From assembly GCF_024714495.1 (NCBI RefSeq), contig NZ_JAMZMJ010000014.1, forward strand, positions 1-64,000: a stretch of 64,000 nucleotides of DNA, given 5' to 3'. Below the pieces are notes generated by a model. That model saw nothing but the letters and a program-made list of their open reading frames with translations. It did no database searches and was not told where the DNA came from. Numbering within the stretch: the first letter of the stretch is position 1; the number at the start of each line of letters is the position of its first letter. The position numbers and the translations under genes were made by a program. The DNA comes from Marinoscillum pacificum. GTDB lineage: Bacteria > Bacteroidota > Bacteroidia > Cytophagales > Cyclobacteriaceae. This document shows positions 1 to 10,532 of the stretch, piece by piece.

Positions 1-93
1 TTCAATCAGGATTAAAGTAATCTCTGTAAAGTGCAAATAGGACTTTGTAGTATCATTGTAAACTACATCTAGTATTAAGTAATAATCTGTCAA
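1..93 (-). other. open frame at the left edge, possible 5' end of the next operon gene
   Basis: After the TolC-like gene the minus strand has an open frame of 31 codons that starts at a TTG (position 93) just after an in-frame stop and runs out of the window. The peptide looks protein-like (beta-rich, LHFTEITLILIE near the edge) but is too short to place in a family. The position, 50 bp downstream of the TolC-like gene and on the same strand, would fit a fourth gene of the operon. There is no ATG start, so this may be non-coding. Confidence 0.2.
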
Positions 94-143
94 CTTATTT
101 TAGGATGGGTCCAACTTCTAATATTCTATTGAATAATCTGGGT

Positions 144-1400
144 TTAATGTATCGAATTGAGGTTTGGGGAAAGGTAATTCAGGTTTTTATTGGAAGCTAG
201 CAGGCCACTAAGGTCTAAATACTCAATATAGGCTATCAACAGATCCTGATAGACATTGTTTCTTTGGTTTTTGAGCTCTACTCTGTATTGTTCTAGCTTA
301 ATCACAGCACCGGGAGTAGGGTTTTGCTCAACTCTTTCTGATAGAATTACACTTCTAGACAATTTATCATCTATAAGCTTTATTAGCTGATAAAGTGAAC
401 TGACCTTTTTTGTTATCGATGTGAGTTCGAAATCGACTTCTTCATAAGTTTGATCTACATTGTTTTGACTTTCTATTAGGTCAAATCGATCTCTGGCCAG
501 GTCAGCTTTCTTTTTATTGACTATTGGTATAGATATCCCAATTTGAAAACCCAGGTGATCATTGAAATCCGAACCTTGATCCAGGTCCATATTGGCTTGC
601 ATAAAGCCGATGTTTCCGAAAGATTCAGATTTGTTGACCTGATACATTCGCTTTTTTAGATCAAATTTTGAATCGGCTAGTGTTTTATGAATGTTCTGTA
701 ATTGGGATGTGTCATATGCATAAACTAATTCTAAAATTTTTGCTGGTTTTATCATCTTCCAGTCTTTCCATGTTACCTCACTTTGTGATTCATTTTGAAT
801 GGGAATGATTGCATCTAGATGATCTAGTTCAAGTGTCGTTCTTTTAATTTCTAATTCTGAAATTCTCGATTCGATCTCTATTAAGTCAACCGGATCTAGG
901 TTTTTACCGGTAGAAATGTCAGTATCGACCGTTAATTTTTTGACTTGTAGTTCTTCGTCGATCAGCTGAAGTTTTTGATACTGATAGTAGCTAGTAATCA
1001 ATATGAGATAGCGCTTTTTTAATTCTTTGCTGATGGCGAGGGAATAATTAATTTCAGAAACTTCCTTCAATTGACTCTGATAGGATTTGTTGGCTTTTAT
1101 CTCCCACGGATTGGTAGGGGAAACCCGAAATCGATAATCATCAATGGTCTCGTTGTAATGTTTGGCCTTTGCTCTGATTTCAACTTCTCGAATCCATGAA
1201 GATTTGATTGGATCATCATCCAAAAAAGTCAATTCCTGCTCATAGAGCTTTACTTTCAGCGCTTCGTAAGACCCATTTAAAAAATCATCAACAAAAGTGC
1301 CTTGTTGAGCAAATGCTTGATTCATTAATGAAGAGCATGTGATCACAAGACTCAGACAAATGCTGTTAATAGTCCAATATGACAAATACTTTCTCTCCAT
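144..1400 (-). CDS. TolC-like outer-membrane efflux protein
   Basis: A 418-residue protein with an N-terminal signal peptide (hydrophobic stretch about 9-29, cleavage near AFA-QQ at 31) followed by long, mostly alpha-helical segments with heptad-like spacing. This is the pattern of outer-membrane factors that form the TolC channel-tunnel. Similarity is at the level of fold and context rather than strong motifs, and it is a little shorter than typical TolC members (430-480). Its start overlaps the end of the HlyD-like adaptor gene by 35 bp, so the two are co-translated. Adaptor plus outer-membrane factor normally serve an inner-membrane pump; here the only inner-membrane gene seen is the DUF4956 protein upstream. 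Expected role: the outer-membrane exit of an export system of unknown substrate. Confidence 0.72.
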   Translation of the reverse strand: MERKYLSYWTINSICLSLVITCSSLMNQAFAQQGTFVDDFLNGSYEALKVKLYEQELTFLDDDPIKSSWIREVEIRAKAKHYNETIDDYRFRVSPTNPWEIKANKSYQSQLKEVSEINYSLAISKELKKRYLILITSYYQYQKLQLIDEELQVKKLTVDTDISTGKNLDPVDLIEIESRISELEIKRTTLELDHLDAIIPIQNESQSEVTWKDWKMIKPAKILELVYAYDTSQLQNIHKTLADSKFDLKKRMYQVNKSESFGNIGFMQANMDLDQGSDFNDHLGFQIGISIPIVNKKKADLARDRFDLIESQNNVDQTYEEVDFELTSITKKVSSLYQLIKLIDDKLSRSVILSERVEQNPTPGAVIKLEQYRVELKNQRNNVYQDLLIAYIEYLDLSGLLASNKNLNYLSPNLNSIH

Positions 1401-2358
1401 TTAAAAATTTGCTTTCTTCTGGTATTTTGATAAATATTTCTCTTCCCCAGGAAGGGAGCTGATCAAAGGTTCTCAATCGCTCTGGGTATTCGATAATTCT
1501 GCTGCCTACTTCCACGATTGTTCCTTGAATTCTGTATTGACGATTGGTTGATTCTACCAATACTTCACTTCCACTGGTTAAATCTGTGTTGTTGTGTTCA
1601 TTGGTGAAGGCTCTGATGATGGTCGGATTGTTTTCATAGACAGAAAGCATATTGGTATAGGAAGGAACTAGTTGATCAATTTCGATATTGATGCTGCCGA
1701 TGGCCCCATCTACTCGAGCATACTGAATAAGCTCAAACTCTTCTTCATTGAGGAGGTTAATCTGTTTTTTTAAAAGGGTGATCTCGGCAAGGGTATTCGT
1801 TTGTTCCAATTCAAAAACTGAGTTGATTTCACTCAATTTTAGTCCATGCTCACGATCAAGCAATGCTAACTCCTCACCCAACAGTGTGAGTTTGTTTTGA
1901 AGTATAGAATCGGGTGCAGACCTATATTCAAAATTTAAACGTTTCAAATCGCCAAGGACTTTGCTTCTTTGGTCAAGTGTGAGGTTGATTTCTTCTATTT
2001 CAGCATTTAACTGTTTCTTTTTGAGGTCATATTCCAGGTCGTTGAGGTATTGTTTGTTTCTTTTCTGCAGCTCTTTCTTGTTCTGATTACTCTGTAGTAG
2101 GGCGATTTTGTTTTCGATGTTTTCTTTTTCAAGCAAAAGGTCCGGACGTTCCACTTTTAGTAAACGATCACCCGATTTTACTTGCTGACCAGGAACTACG
2201 TAAATTTCTTTTACACGGACTGTCTTTTGGAAACTGATCGTATAACTATTTGGCTCTACTTCTGCCAGAATAGCCGCTGAGTCTTCGGAATTGAATGCTA
2301 TAAAGGCTAAAACAACCGCCAAACAGATCCAAAAGATGAATAATAGATAGTTTTTCAT
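1366..2358 (-). CDS. HlyD-like periplasmic adaptor (membrane fusion protein)
   Basis: A 330-residue protein. One N-terminal membrane anchor spans about residues 4-23. A lipoyl-like half-motif follows (VVPGQQVKSGDRLLKVE, about 53-69), then a long helical hairpin rich in K, E, L and N (about 75-210), the second lipoyl half (VDGAIGSINIEIDQLV) and a C-terminal beta-barrel. That order is diagnostic for adaptor proteins linking an inner-membrane transporter to TolC. It lies 3 bp after the DUF4956 gene and overlaps the TolC-like gene by 35 bp, so the three form one transcription unit. No ABC, RND or MFS pump is encoded beside it, which is unusual for this family. Confidence 0.8.
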   Translation of the reverse strand: MKNYLLFIFWICLAVVLAFIAFNSEDSAAILAEVEPNSYTISFQKTVRVKEIYVVPGQQVKSGDRLLKVERPDLLLEKENIENKIALLQSNQNKKELQKRNKQYLNDLEYDLKKKQLNAEIEEINLTLDQRSKVLGDLKRLNFEYRSAPDSILQNKLTLLGEELALLDREHGLKLSEINSVFELEQTNTLAEITLLKKQINLLNEEEFELIQYARVDGAIGSINIEIDQLVPSYTNMLSVYENNPTIIRAFTNEHNNTDLTSGSEVLVESTNRQYRIQGTIVEVGSRIIEYPERLRTFDQLPSWGREIFIKIPEESKFLNGEKVFVILDY

Positions 2359-2361
2359 GTT

Positions 2362-3039
2362 TTAGATTTTGTCAAGGTTGTCATCTCGCTCTATTTTGAT
2401 ATTGGATATTCCTTCCTCATCATTGAGAGTTGCAAACAATTGATCTCTATCTGTCTCCTTTTTGAGAATGAGAAAATATCCTAGTCTCTTGCCTAATTTG
2501 GTGCTGCTTAAGTTTGTGAGTCGGATGTATTCACAATATTCGTCCAGAATTGCTGGTATATTTCGATCATCATATTCATTGCTCACGATGAGTTGAAGAG
2601 AGCATTCTTTCGCAATGGTAACACCTCCGAATTTGGAAAAATGAAGGAGCATGGCTATAAAGCAGAATACAACAGTTCCGGCTAATGCTATGGAATATCC
2701 ATATACACCAGAAGCTACTCCAACAGAGAGTGTAGAGAATATGAAGATAATGTTACGTGGATTCTGAACAGTTACCCGAAATCGTATAATTGCAATAGCT
2801 CCGATGATTCCGAAACCTGCAGCTACATTGTTGCCAACAGCCATAATCACCATACAGCTAACTACTGCACTCAGTATCATCGCCTGTAAGAAATTCCTTG
2901 AAAAGGCCATTTCCTTATTCGTGAGATAATAAGTGAAAGCAATTATCGAACTTAAAACGAACGATAAGAGGATTGAAAATAAGGCAACTTTGAATGAAGG
3001 ATATTCATACAAAGTTTCTTTAGTTAGAGATTCTAGCAT
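2362..3039 (-). CDS. DUF4956 family membrane protein
   Basis: A 225-residue integral membrane protein. Hydrophobic segments lie at about 17-39, 48-68, 72-87 and 97-134, followed by a soluble C-terminal domain (137-225) that is probably cytoplasmic. The segment GAIAIIRFR followed by QNPRNI is the hallmark of DUF4956. In other bacteria these proteins are often encoded next to VTC-type polyphosphate polymerases and CotH-like kinases; their function is not established. Here it is the first visible gene of an operon with an adaptor and an outer-membrane factor. Placing it as the inner-membrane partner of that pair is an inference from gene order only. Confidence 0.85.
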   Translation of the reverse strand: MLESLTKETLYEYPSFKVALFSILLSFVLSSIIAFTYYLTNKEMAFSRNFLQAMILSAVVSCMVIMAVGNNVAAGFGIIGAIAIIRFRVTVQNPRNIIFIFSTLSVGVASGVYGYSIALAGTVVFCFIAMLLHFSKFGGVTIAKECSLQLIVSNEYDDRNIPAILDEYCEYIRLTNLSSTKLGKRLGYFLILKKETDRDQLFATLNDEEGISNIKIERDDNLDKI

Positions 3040-3222
3040 CAGTATTACTTAACATTCCCTTAACAATATAAAGAGTTCTGTTTGTATAACGATACCAGCT
3101 TTATTGAATTATTTAAACCATTTTCTCAATCTATACTTCAGATGGACAGTTGTTCGATGGATTGATTTTTTGTTGATTGAATAACAATATTCTTTTGTTG
3201 ATGAAATTGGTTAGCTCATAGA

Positions 3223-4071
3223 TCAAAGCGATTGAAGGCACTTTTTCAAGCTAGTCCTCCAGTGAGGAATATTTTTTTCAAATATTTTTTCAAATTTTGA
3301 TTTATCCATCACGCTGTAGTGTGGACGAGCTGCTGGTGTAGGGTATTTCTCAGTAGGAATCGGTTGAACCTTGGTGTCGATTGACTTGTATTCGAAGATC
3401 GCACAGGTGAAATCATACCATGAAGCGACCCCTTGATTGCTGTAGTGATACAACCCGTAATTCGTACTTCCAGAACTGATAATATCCAGAATTGATTGTG
3501 CTAAATCACGCGCATAAGTAGGGGAGCCAATTTGATCAGCTATGATGTTCAATTCATCACGATTTTCGGAGAGCTTGATCATGGTTTTGACAAAGTTGTT
3601 TCCAAAAGTGGAATACAACCAGGATGTTCTAAAAATGAAATATTTATCCAGTGACTTTGCTACTTCCAGTTCTCCATTCAGCTTTGATACACCATAGTAG
3701 TTAACAGGAGAAGTCGCTTGATCTTCTTTCAAAGGTTTAGATGAAGTGCCATCAAAGACAAAGTCTGTAGAAATATGAAAAAGCGTGACATCATATTCCT
3801 TGCATAGCTCAGCGAGATTCTTACTTCCTAAAACATTGATATTGTCACAGGCGGTACGGTCATCTTCAGCTTTATCTACAGCCGTATATGCTGCGCAATT
3901 GATGCAAAAATCAAAGTTGCCCTGCTCGAATGCAGTCTTTAGTCCATCTTTATTGGTAATATCCATCTCCGGATAGTCCGAAAAAGTAAACTCGAAGGTC
4001 GAATACTGATCTTTTAAGAATTGTAATTCAGAACCTAACTGCCCTCCACTACCTGTGACTAATATTTTCAT
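3223..4071 (-). CDS. rfbD: dTDP-4-dehydrorhamnose reductase
   Basis: A 282-residue extended short-chain dehydrogenase, a normal length for RmlD. It would reduce dTDP-4-keto-L-rhamnose to dTDP-L-rhamnose with NAD(P)H, the last step of dTDP-rhamnose supply for surface polysaccharides. Visible features are the nucleotide-binding loop GSGGQLG (7-13), the catalytic Y126-G-V-S-K130, the conserved HISTDFVFDG block (99-108) and the C-terminal ARPHYSVMDKSKF segment typical of RmlD. The other rml genes are not in the window. It is followed upstream on the same strand, 46 bp away, by the saccharopine-dehydrogenase-like gene. In-frame ATG start, no competing start. Confidence 0.92.
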   Translation of the reverse strand: MKILVTGSGGQLGSELQFLKDQYSTFEFTFSDYPEMDITNKDGLKTAFEQGNFDFCINCAAYTAVDKAEDDRTACDNINVLGSKNLAELCKEYDVTLFHISTDFVFDGTSSKPLKEDQATSPVNYYGVSKLNGELEVAKSLDKYFIFRTSWLYSTFGNNFVKTMIKLSENRDELNIIADQIGSPTYARDLAQSILDIISSGSTNYGLYHYSNQGVASWYDFTCAIFEYKSIDTKVQPIPTEKYPTPAARPHYSVMDKSKFEKIFEKNIPHWRTSLKKCLQSL

Positions 4072-4117
4072 CTCTATAAGTTAATTAATCTTTGTTGACT
4101 GTCTACTTCGTGTAAAT

Positions 4118-5338
4118 TTAAGATTCCTTGCCTTCGGCGTAATCTCTAAGATATTCGTAACGATCTGTTAAATCTCCACCTTCAGTAATGGTCGCACGTT
4201 TGATTACTTCTTTGCTGTCATCACCTAGCAATTCAGGCAGAACATTATTCAATAGCTCATTACCAAAACTTTCTGAAGCATCTCGTGGTAATTCGCACGG
4301 AAGATTATCTACAGCCATTACAGTGATGTTGCCTTCATCAGTAAATGCGGCTTCTACCTGATCATCACTTGGGTTATAATCATAAACAGGATCTTCGATA
4401 GTACTTGGTTGTTTGGTACTAGGAATGGATCCTTCTATGTCACATGTGATATCTGCAATTACGTTGATTTTGAAATCACTTTTTACAATGTCTTCACGCT
4501 TGAACAGTACGGGAGAATGTGGATCCCAGTAAGCAGCAGCGATTAGTAGATCAGTTGTATGAGCAAATTTCAGGAAATCTGAATCATAGTTTTCAGGAGT
4601 TTTATAGAACTCATGACGGCTAAACTCACCACCTTCTTTTCTTACATGATAATCTCGAGTATTCAATTGTGTGAATACAGGGTAGTCAAACTCTTTAGTC
4701 AGATATTCGGCCGGGGAAACTTTTCGGATGCTCATACCATGCATTACCTCTATAGATCCTTTGGCTACTCGACCACCACCGGTTATAGCAATCTTGATCG
4801 CAGGAAGTTTTACTTTGCTATATTCTGTCTTGAGGTCTTCAAGGTCAAAACACTCATGTGCAGGTCGAAGATGGAATAAGTTGTATCGGTTTCCGTAAGT
4901 CAATACACCATTGTAAGCTCCTACAATACCTGCCCATCTACCAAAGGCAATAATTCTTTTGCCAGATTGGTCTGTGAGGGTTTCATAATCAACCATTCGT
5001 ATTTTCTTATCCAAGAGCTCACGCATTAGCTTTTGGTTGTATGGTTGTTTTTTGATGGTATGTGAAAAGAAGAAATAAGTCTTTCCCTCTAGCAAAGATG
5101 GAATTGGAACTTCTTTCACACCAAGTAGAATGTCACAGTCATCGACATTGTCAACAATCTGAATATCCTCATTTTGATAGTCTTCATCTGTGAAACAGCG
5201 TATGTCAGAAGATTGTACAACCAATTCAATGTCTTTGAATCGTTCTTTTACTTGTCTCGCTTGAAATGGAGTAAGTGGTACACGTCTGTCAATAGGTACT
5301 TTTCCTTCCTTAATTATTCCAATCTTAACTGCTGCCAT
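4118..5338 (-). CDS. saccharopine dehydrogenase (lysine-forming)-like, AlaDH/PNT fold
   Basis: A 406-residue NAD(P)-dependent oxidoreductase with the two-domain AlaDH/PNT-N and NAD-binding architecture. The N-terminal KEGKVPIDRRVPLTP block, the LLGVKEVP segment, the FSHTIKKQPYN active-site region and ITGGGRVAKGS (Rossmann loop) match the layout of fungal Lys1-type saccharopine dehydrogenases. The late NLPCELPRDAS motif matches their NLPSLLPREAS-type block. Lys1 interconverts saccharopine with lysine and 2-oxoglutarate. Whether this organism makes or degrades lysine through saccharopine cannot be told from the window, because no partner gene (Lys9 type) is next to it. It is divergent from the methyltransferase gene on the plus strand. 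Confidence 0.72.
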   Translation of the reverse strand: MAAVKIGIIKEGKVPIDRRVPLTPFQARQVKERFKDIELVVQSSDIRCFTDEDYQNEDIQIVDNVDDCDILLGVKEVPIPSLLEGKTYFFFSHTIKKQPYNQKLMRELLDKKIRMVDYETLTDQSGKRIIAFGRWAGIVGAYNGVLTYGNRYNLFHLRPAHECFDLEDLKTEYSKVKLPAIKIAITGGGRVAKGSIEVMHGMSIRKVSPAEYLTKEFDYPVFTQLNTRDYHVRKEGGEFSRHEFYKTPENYDSDFLKFAHTTDLLIAAAYWDPHSPVLFKREDIVKSDFKINVIADITCDIEGSIPSTKQPSTIEDPVYDYNPSDDQVEAAFTDEGNITVMAVDNLPCELPRDASESFGNELLNNVLPELLGDDSKEVIKRATITEGGDLTDRYEYLRDYAEGKES

Positions 5339-5383
5339 AGTGTTGTTTATGTTATCTTGATGGGCGCAAATCTAAACATTTTG

Positions 5384-5968
5384 ATGAGCTGGAATACATA
5401 TCTTCTTATTGTAGTACTCTGGTCAGGCTATTTGTTACTTCATAGCTTGCTGGCATCACAAACCGCAAAAGATTGGGCATATAAAAACTTAAGAGTAAGG
5501 GTTCAGTTTTATAGATTGCTTTACTCTTTGATCAGTACGGTTGGGATTTTTTACATATTCTATCAAATGCTCATTATCCCAAGTCATGAATTGTTTTTGC
5601 CAACAGGTTGGTTGAAATATGTGTCCATGATTATAGCTTCATGGGGAGTTATCATATTGGTAGTTTCATTTCGCTATATGTCTGGTCCTGCTTTTCTTGG
5701 CCTCAAGAAAGAAGTGTATTCTGGGTTGATCACTGATGGATTGCATGGATACATAAGACATCCGATTTACACAGGTACCATCTTGGTTTTGGTTGGACTA
5801 TTGATGTATCATCCCACAGATATTATTCTGATCACTGATTTAGTGATTTTCGCCTATTTACCTTTAGGAATCAAGTGGGAAGAACAGAAGTTAATAGATC
5901 AGTTCGGTGAAGCCTATTTGAAATATAAAAAGGAGGTTTCGGCTTTGGTTCCTCGTTTGAGAAGGTAA
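5384..5968 (+). CDS. isoprenylcysteine carboxyl methyltransferase (ICMT)-like membrane protein
   Basis: A 194-residue membrane protein with about five hydrophobic segments. The end carries the ICMT/PEMT methyltransferase signature: GLYGYIRHPIYTG-like (here DGLHGYIRHPIYTG), then a hydrophobic hairpin, then an E-E pair (KWEEQKLIDQFGEAYLKYKK). In this superfamily that region binds S-adenosylmethionine; substrates vary (prenylcysteine, phospholipids, others) and cannot be named here. I take the ATG at 5384 (MSWNTYLL), which begins directly at the first membrane helix; an ATG at 5360 is possible. Longer upstream frames would run through the divergent neighbour and are rejected. A second, different ICMT-like protein is encoded at 18001-18723. 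Confidence 0.78.
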   Translation: MSWNTYLLIVVLWSGYLLLHSLLASQTAKDWAYKNLRVRVQFYRLLYSLISTVGIFYIFYQMLIIPSHELFLPTGWLKYVSMIIASWGVIILVVSFRYMSGPAFLGLKKEVYSGLITDGLHGYIRHPIYTGTILVLVGLLMYHPTDIILITDLVIFAYLPLGIKWEEQKLIDQFGEAYLKYKKEVSALVPRLRR

Positions 5969-6056
5969 TTGAAGTTAGATTGGCAAGAATTTGCATGTTT
6001 TTGGCGAGATCTTAATTGAGAAGATCGATACATTTGAACTCTAAATCGACGCCCTT

Positions 6057-6215
6057 ATGTTTACTAGACCTACCAATATACATCCGCTTGTTGCCTACAT
6101 CAGAAACTGGCAGGCATTCAATTCCATTGACAGAAAGCAATTTCGTTATTCCATGCTGAAAATATTGATTGGGTGTATTTCAGTGATGATGTTGCTTTCA
6201 TACATCACACAATAA
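6057..6215 (+). CDS. small membrane protein, first of a tandem pair
   Basis: A 52-codon frame that starts with ATG. It has a hydrophilic N-terminus with HPLVAYIRNWQAFN (residues 9-22), a basic stretch (DRKQFRYS) and one C-terminal membrane helix (about 33-50). The gene 125 bp downstream encodes a protein of the same size with HPLVAYIENWEQFN at nearly the same position, a short polar stretch and a terminal helix. Independent conservation of HPLVAYI-NW--FN in two neighbouring frames is good evidence that both are real genes that arose by duplication. Predicted topology is cytoplasmic N-terminus with a single C-terminal anchor. I recognise no family and propose no function. Confidence 0.7.
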   Translation: MFTRPTNIHPLVAYIRNWQAFNSIDRKQFRYSMLKILIGCISVMMLLSYITQ

Positions 6216-6339
6216 AGCAGAACTAGTTGATATACCTAATTGCATAGGCTTATCCCGTATTTTAAGTAAATCATGAATCTGTTTGATTTTGCATATCCGT
6301 AAGTCAGTAAAATAATAAAGACACTAATCGATATTGATC

Positions 6340-6492
6340 ATGGAAAATAATAGCAAACACCCACTTGTAGCTTACATCGAAAATTGGGAACAGTTCAATC
6401 AAGTTATTGACAAGCAGATCAATAATACTTTGGTCAAACTTCTAGTAGTTACATTGCTTACAGGAGGACTGTTTACTTTAGTTTTTGCATAA
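6340..6492 (+). CDS. small membrane protein, second of a tandem pair
   Basis: A 50-residue protein with ATG start. Residues 7-20 read HPLVAYIENWEQFN, matching the upstream neighbour at 10 of 14 positions or better, followed by DKQ and one hydrophobic C-terminal helix (about 31-50, LVKLLVVTLL onward). The stop codon is followed within a few bases by a strong hairpin shared with the convergent YtxH gene. Together with the first copy it forms a tandem pair of tail-anchored-like small proteins. The function is unknown; proximity to YtxH, often a stress- or envelope-associated protein, is the only context. Confidence 0.72.
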   Translation: MENNSKHPLVAYIENWEQFNQVIDKQINNTLVKLLVVTLLTGGLFTLVFA

Positions 6493-6495
6493 AAA

Positions 6496-6521
6496 AAGCA
6501 TCAACCGGTCGATTGATGCTT
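6496..6521. terminator. bidirectional hairpin terminator
   Basis: Nine-base arms AAGCATCAA and TTGATGCTT enclose an 8-base loop. Seven A residues on the plus strand precede it, so in the minus direction the stem is followed by a run of T: a standard intrinsic terminator for the YtxH gene. In the plus direction it lies 4 bp after the stop of the second small gene. Confidence 0.85.
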
Positions 6522-6543
6522 CAATATTTGACAATATTAAATC

Positions 6544-6813
6544 TTACGCTTTTGCCTTGGCTTTAGCATTGTCCACGATTCCTTTAGCTTCATCAATTAA
6601 GGCCTTTGACTTAGAAGCATATTTGTCTACCACTTCGTTGTATGTGCCTTTGTATGAATCTAGTTTTTTATCAAGATTCTTTCTTGTTTTCTTGATGTCT
6701 TTCTCAATTTTTTTGAGCTTTTGCTTGCTACCTTTTGGATCAGCATAATATGCAATTGCAAGACCTGAAGCGATACCTGCTACTAGAGTTAAAAGTGTTT
6801 TACCTGCGCTCAT
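6544..6813 (-). CDS. YtxH domain protein
   Basis: An 89-residue protein beginning with a short membrane-spanning segment containing GIASGLAIAYYADPKGSK (about 13-30), the YtxH hallmark (glycine-rich helix followed by a P-x-G basic turn). A highly charged K/D/E-rich helix follows to the end (about 31-89), likely a coiled coil. YtxH proteins are small membrane-anchored proteins seen in general-stress regulons of several bacteria; the molecular role is not settled. It converges on the tandem small membrane proteins and shares their terminator. Confidence 0.85.
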   Translation of the reverse strand: MSAGKTLLTLVAGIASGLAIAYYADPKGSKQKLKKIEKDIKKTRKNLDKKLDSYKGTYNEVVDKYASKSKALIDEAKGIVDNAKAKAKA

Positions 6814-6905
6814 ATCTAAAAATATTTAAATTCAATTATTGAAATGTTCTACTATATGAACGTTATAAACTACCTATTGTTTAAAAGAAGCTGAAGATTT
6901 CTATC

Positions 6906-7882
6906 TTAAGCGGATTTCAAAATACTTTTTCGGGGGTGTTTTTTGTACTTAAACCCAGAAAGCAATAATGATAAATCATTGATGACAGCTGATCCTGTAG
7001 GTAGACTTCCTGCTCCCTTTCCTATGAATGTTTGTTTGCCAGAATAGCTCGCGTCAATTACTATAGCATTGTTTTCATATTCTATTTCAAACAGGTCATC
7101 ATTGGAGTTTATTAGCTCTGGCTGTACTTTGATGCTTGTTTTACCGTTTTTTCGAGTAGCAGTTGCAATAGACTTAATTTTCAATCCCTGACTTTTCGCC
7201 ATTTCATAAAAATGATCCTCCATATTGGTGATTGCTTCCAGTCTTACTTGTTGTAGATCTGTAATGATATCTCCAAAGGCATGATAAGTCAATATGATCA
7301 ATTTGTACAAAGCATCCTTGCCAGAAATGTCCAAGGTTGGATCGCTTTCAGCAAAACCCTTGTCTTGAGCCAATTGCAACGCATCCTCAAATGACAAACC
7401 TTCTTCTCTCATTTTGGAAAGAATGTAGTTGGTTGACCCATTGAGAATTGCTCTGATAGAGGAGATTTCTTGTTGCTTGAAGAACTGCTCCAGATTGTGC
7501 AAAATCGGAATGGATCCTGCCACAGCGGCTTCATATAAGAAAGGAGCTTCAAATTGCTCATGCCATGTGGCTACTTCATCTATGTGTTCAGCAATCATCT
7601 TTTTGTTGGCAGAGATTACCCCTTTTCCAGCTGTCAGAGCAGTTTTGACGATCTCATAGCTTGCTTCAGCATCGTCAGTTAGTTCTACTATGATGTCAAT
7701 CTCTGGATCATTTAACAATTCACTCGCTTCCGTAGTGAAAACGGCTGGATCCAGATCCCGGAGTTTCTCACGGTTTTTAATGCATACTGATTTGATGCGT
7801 ACGTCTAGATGAGAATTCGTTTGCAGGGTTTGATAAAAACCTCTGGCTACTTCTCCAAAACCAAACAATCCAAGGACCTTCG

Positions 7883-7886
<4 letters not shown>
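6906..7886 (-). CDS. hom: homoserine dehydrogenase
   Basis: A 326-residue NAD(P)-dependent homoserine dehydrogenase, which reduces aspartate semialdehyde to homoserine. Seen are a Rossmann start (LGLFGFGEVARGF), the SANKKM segment, the AAVAGSIPIL block and LNGSTNYILSKM with the following EGLSFEDAL-QAQDKGFAESDPT-like region that forms the catalytic domain, including GKDALYKL. It lacks a C-terminal ACT domain and an aspartokinase domain, so this copy probably escapes simple threonine feedback. Its start overlaps the end of metX by 4 bp, making it the third gene of a metY-metX-hom operon that channels homoserine into methionine. Confidence 0.93.
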
Positions 7887-10277
<2,391 letters not shown>

Positions 10278-10291
10278 TCAAACTTGCGGGA

Positions 10292-10411
10292 TTAGCTCAT
10301 ACAACACATACAGCAAGCATTGCTGATGTAATCAGAAACAATAGAGTGATTGGTTTCACTGCCTTGCAATGAAACGTTTGCTTTCGCGAACGAGATTTTG
10401 TTGAATTTCAT
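10292..10411 (-). CDS. putative leader peptide of the met operon, ending CCMCCMS
   Basis: A 39-codon ATG frame in the metY leader. Its last codons are Asn-Ala-Cys-Cys-Met-Cys-Cys-Met-Ser then TAA, so four Cys and two Met codons crowd just before the stop. The first part is unremarkable and polar. The start codon lies only 8 bases after the 3' strand of the riboswitch P1 helix. The stop is followed by an imperfect 9-bp hairpin (TTGATTCAAG/CTTGATCAA) and later by competing GTCA/TGAC pairings before metY. This resembles a translational attenuator sensing charged Cys- or Met-tRNA. The frame and codons are seen; the regulatory role is inferred. Confidence 0.6.
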   Translation of the reverse strand: MKFNKISFAKANVSLQGSETNHSIVSDYISNACCMCCMS

Positions 10412-10419
10412 AACTATCA

Positions 10420-10508
10420 ATTTATCGTTCAGGAATTAGCACCTTCCCGTTTAGGGTGGGGGTTGCTAGCGCTTCTCAGAGCCTGTCTCTCAGCGCTTCT
10501 TTATAAAT
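10420..10508 (-). ncRNA. SAM-I type riboswitch upstream of metY
   Basis: Read on the minus strand, the segment opens with ATTTAT and closes with ATAAAT (P1 pairing). It contains the conserved GCGCTGAGAGAC...GAGAAGCGC arm followed by AGCAACC, then CCC...GGGAAGGTGCTAATTCC. These blocks (GCAACC and GGTGCTAATTCC) are the invariant core of the S-box/SAM-I aptamer. It sits about 20 nt after the predicted transcription start and about 240 nt before metY. No terminator with a T-run directly follows the aptamer; the leader-peptide start codon does, so control may act on translation or through the leader peptide. Confidence 0.93.
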
Positions 10509-10532
10509 CGATCTAGTACCGATTTGAGATGG

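Noticed and set aside
10371-10381. GAAACGTTTGC resembling the LacI-type operator
   Set aside because: It lies within the leader-peptide codons upstream of metY, is not a perfect palindrome and is far from a promoter element; probably chance.
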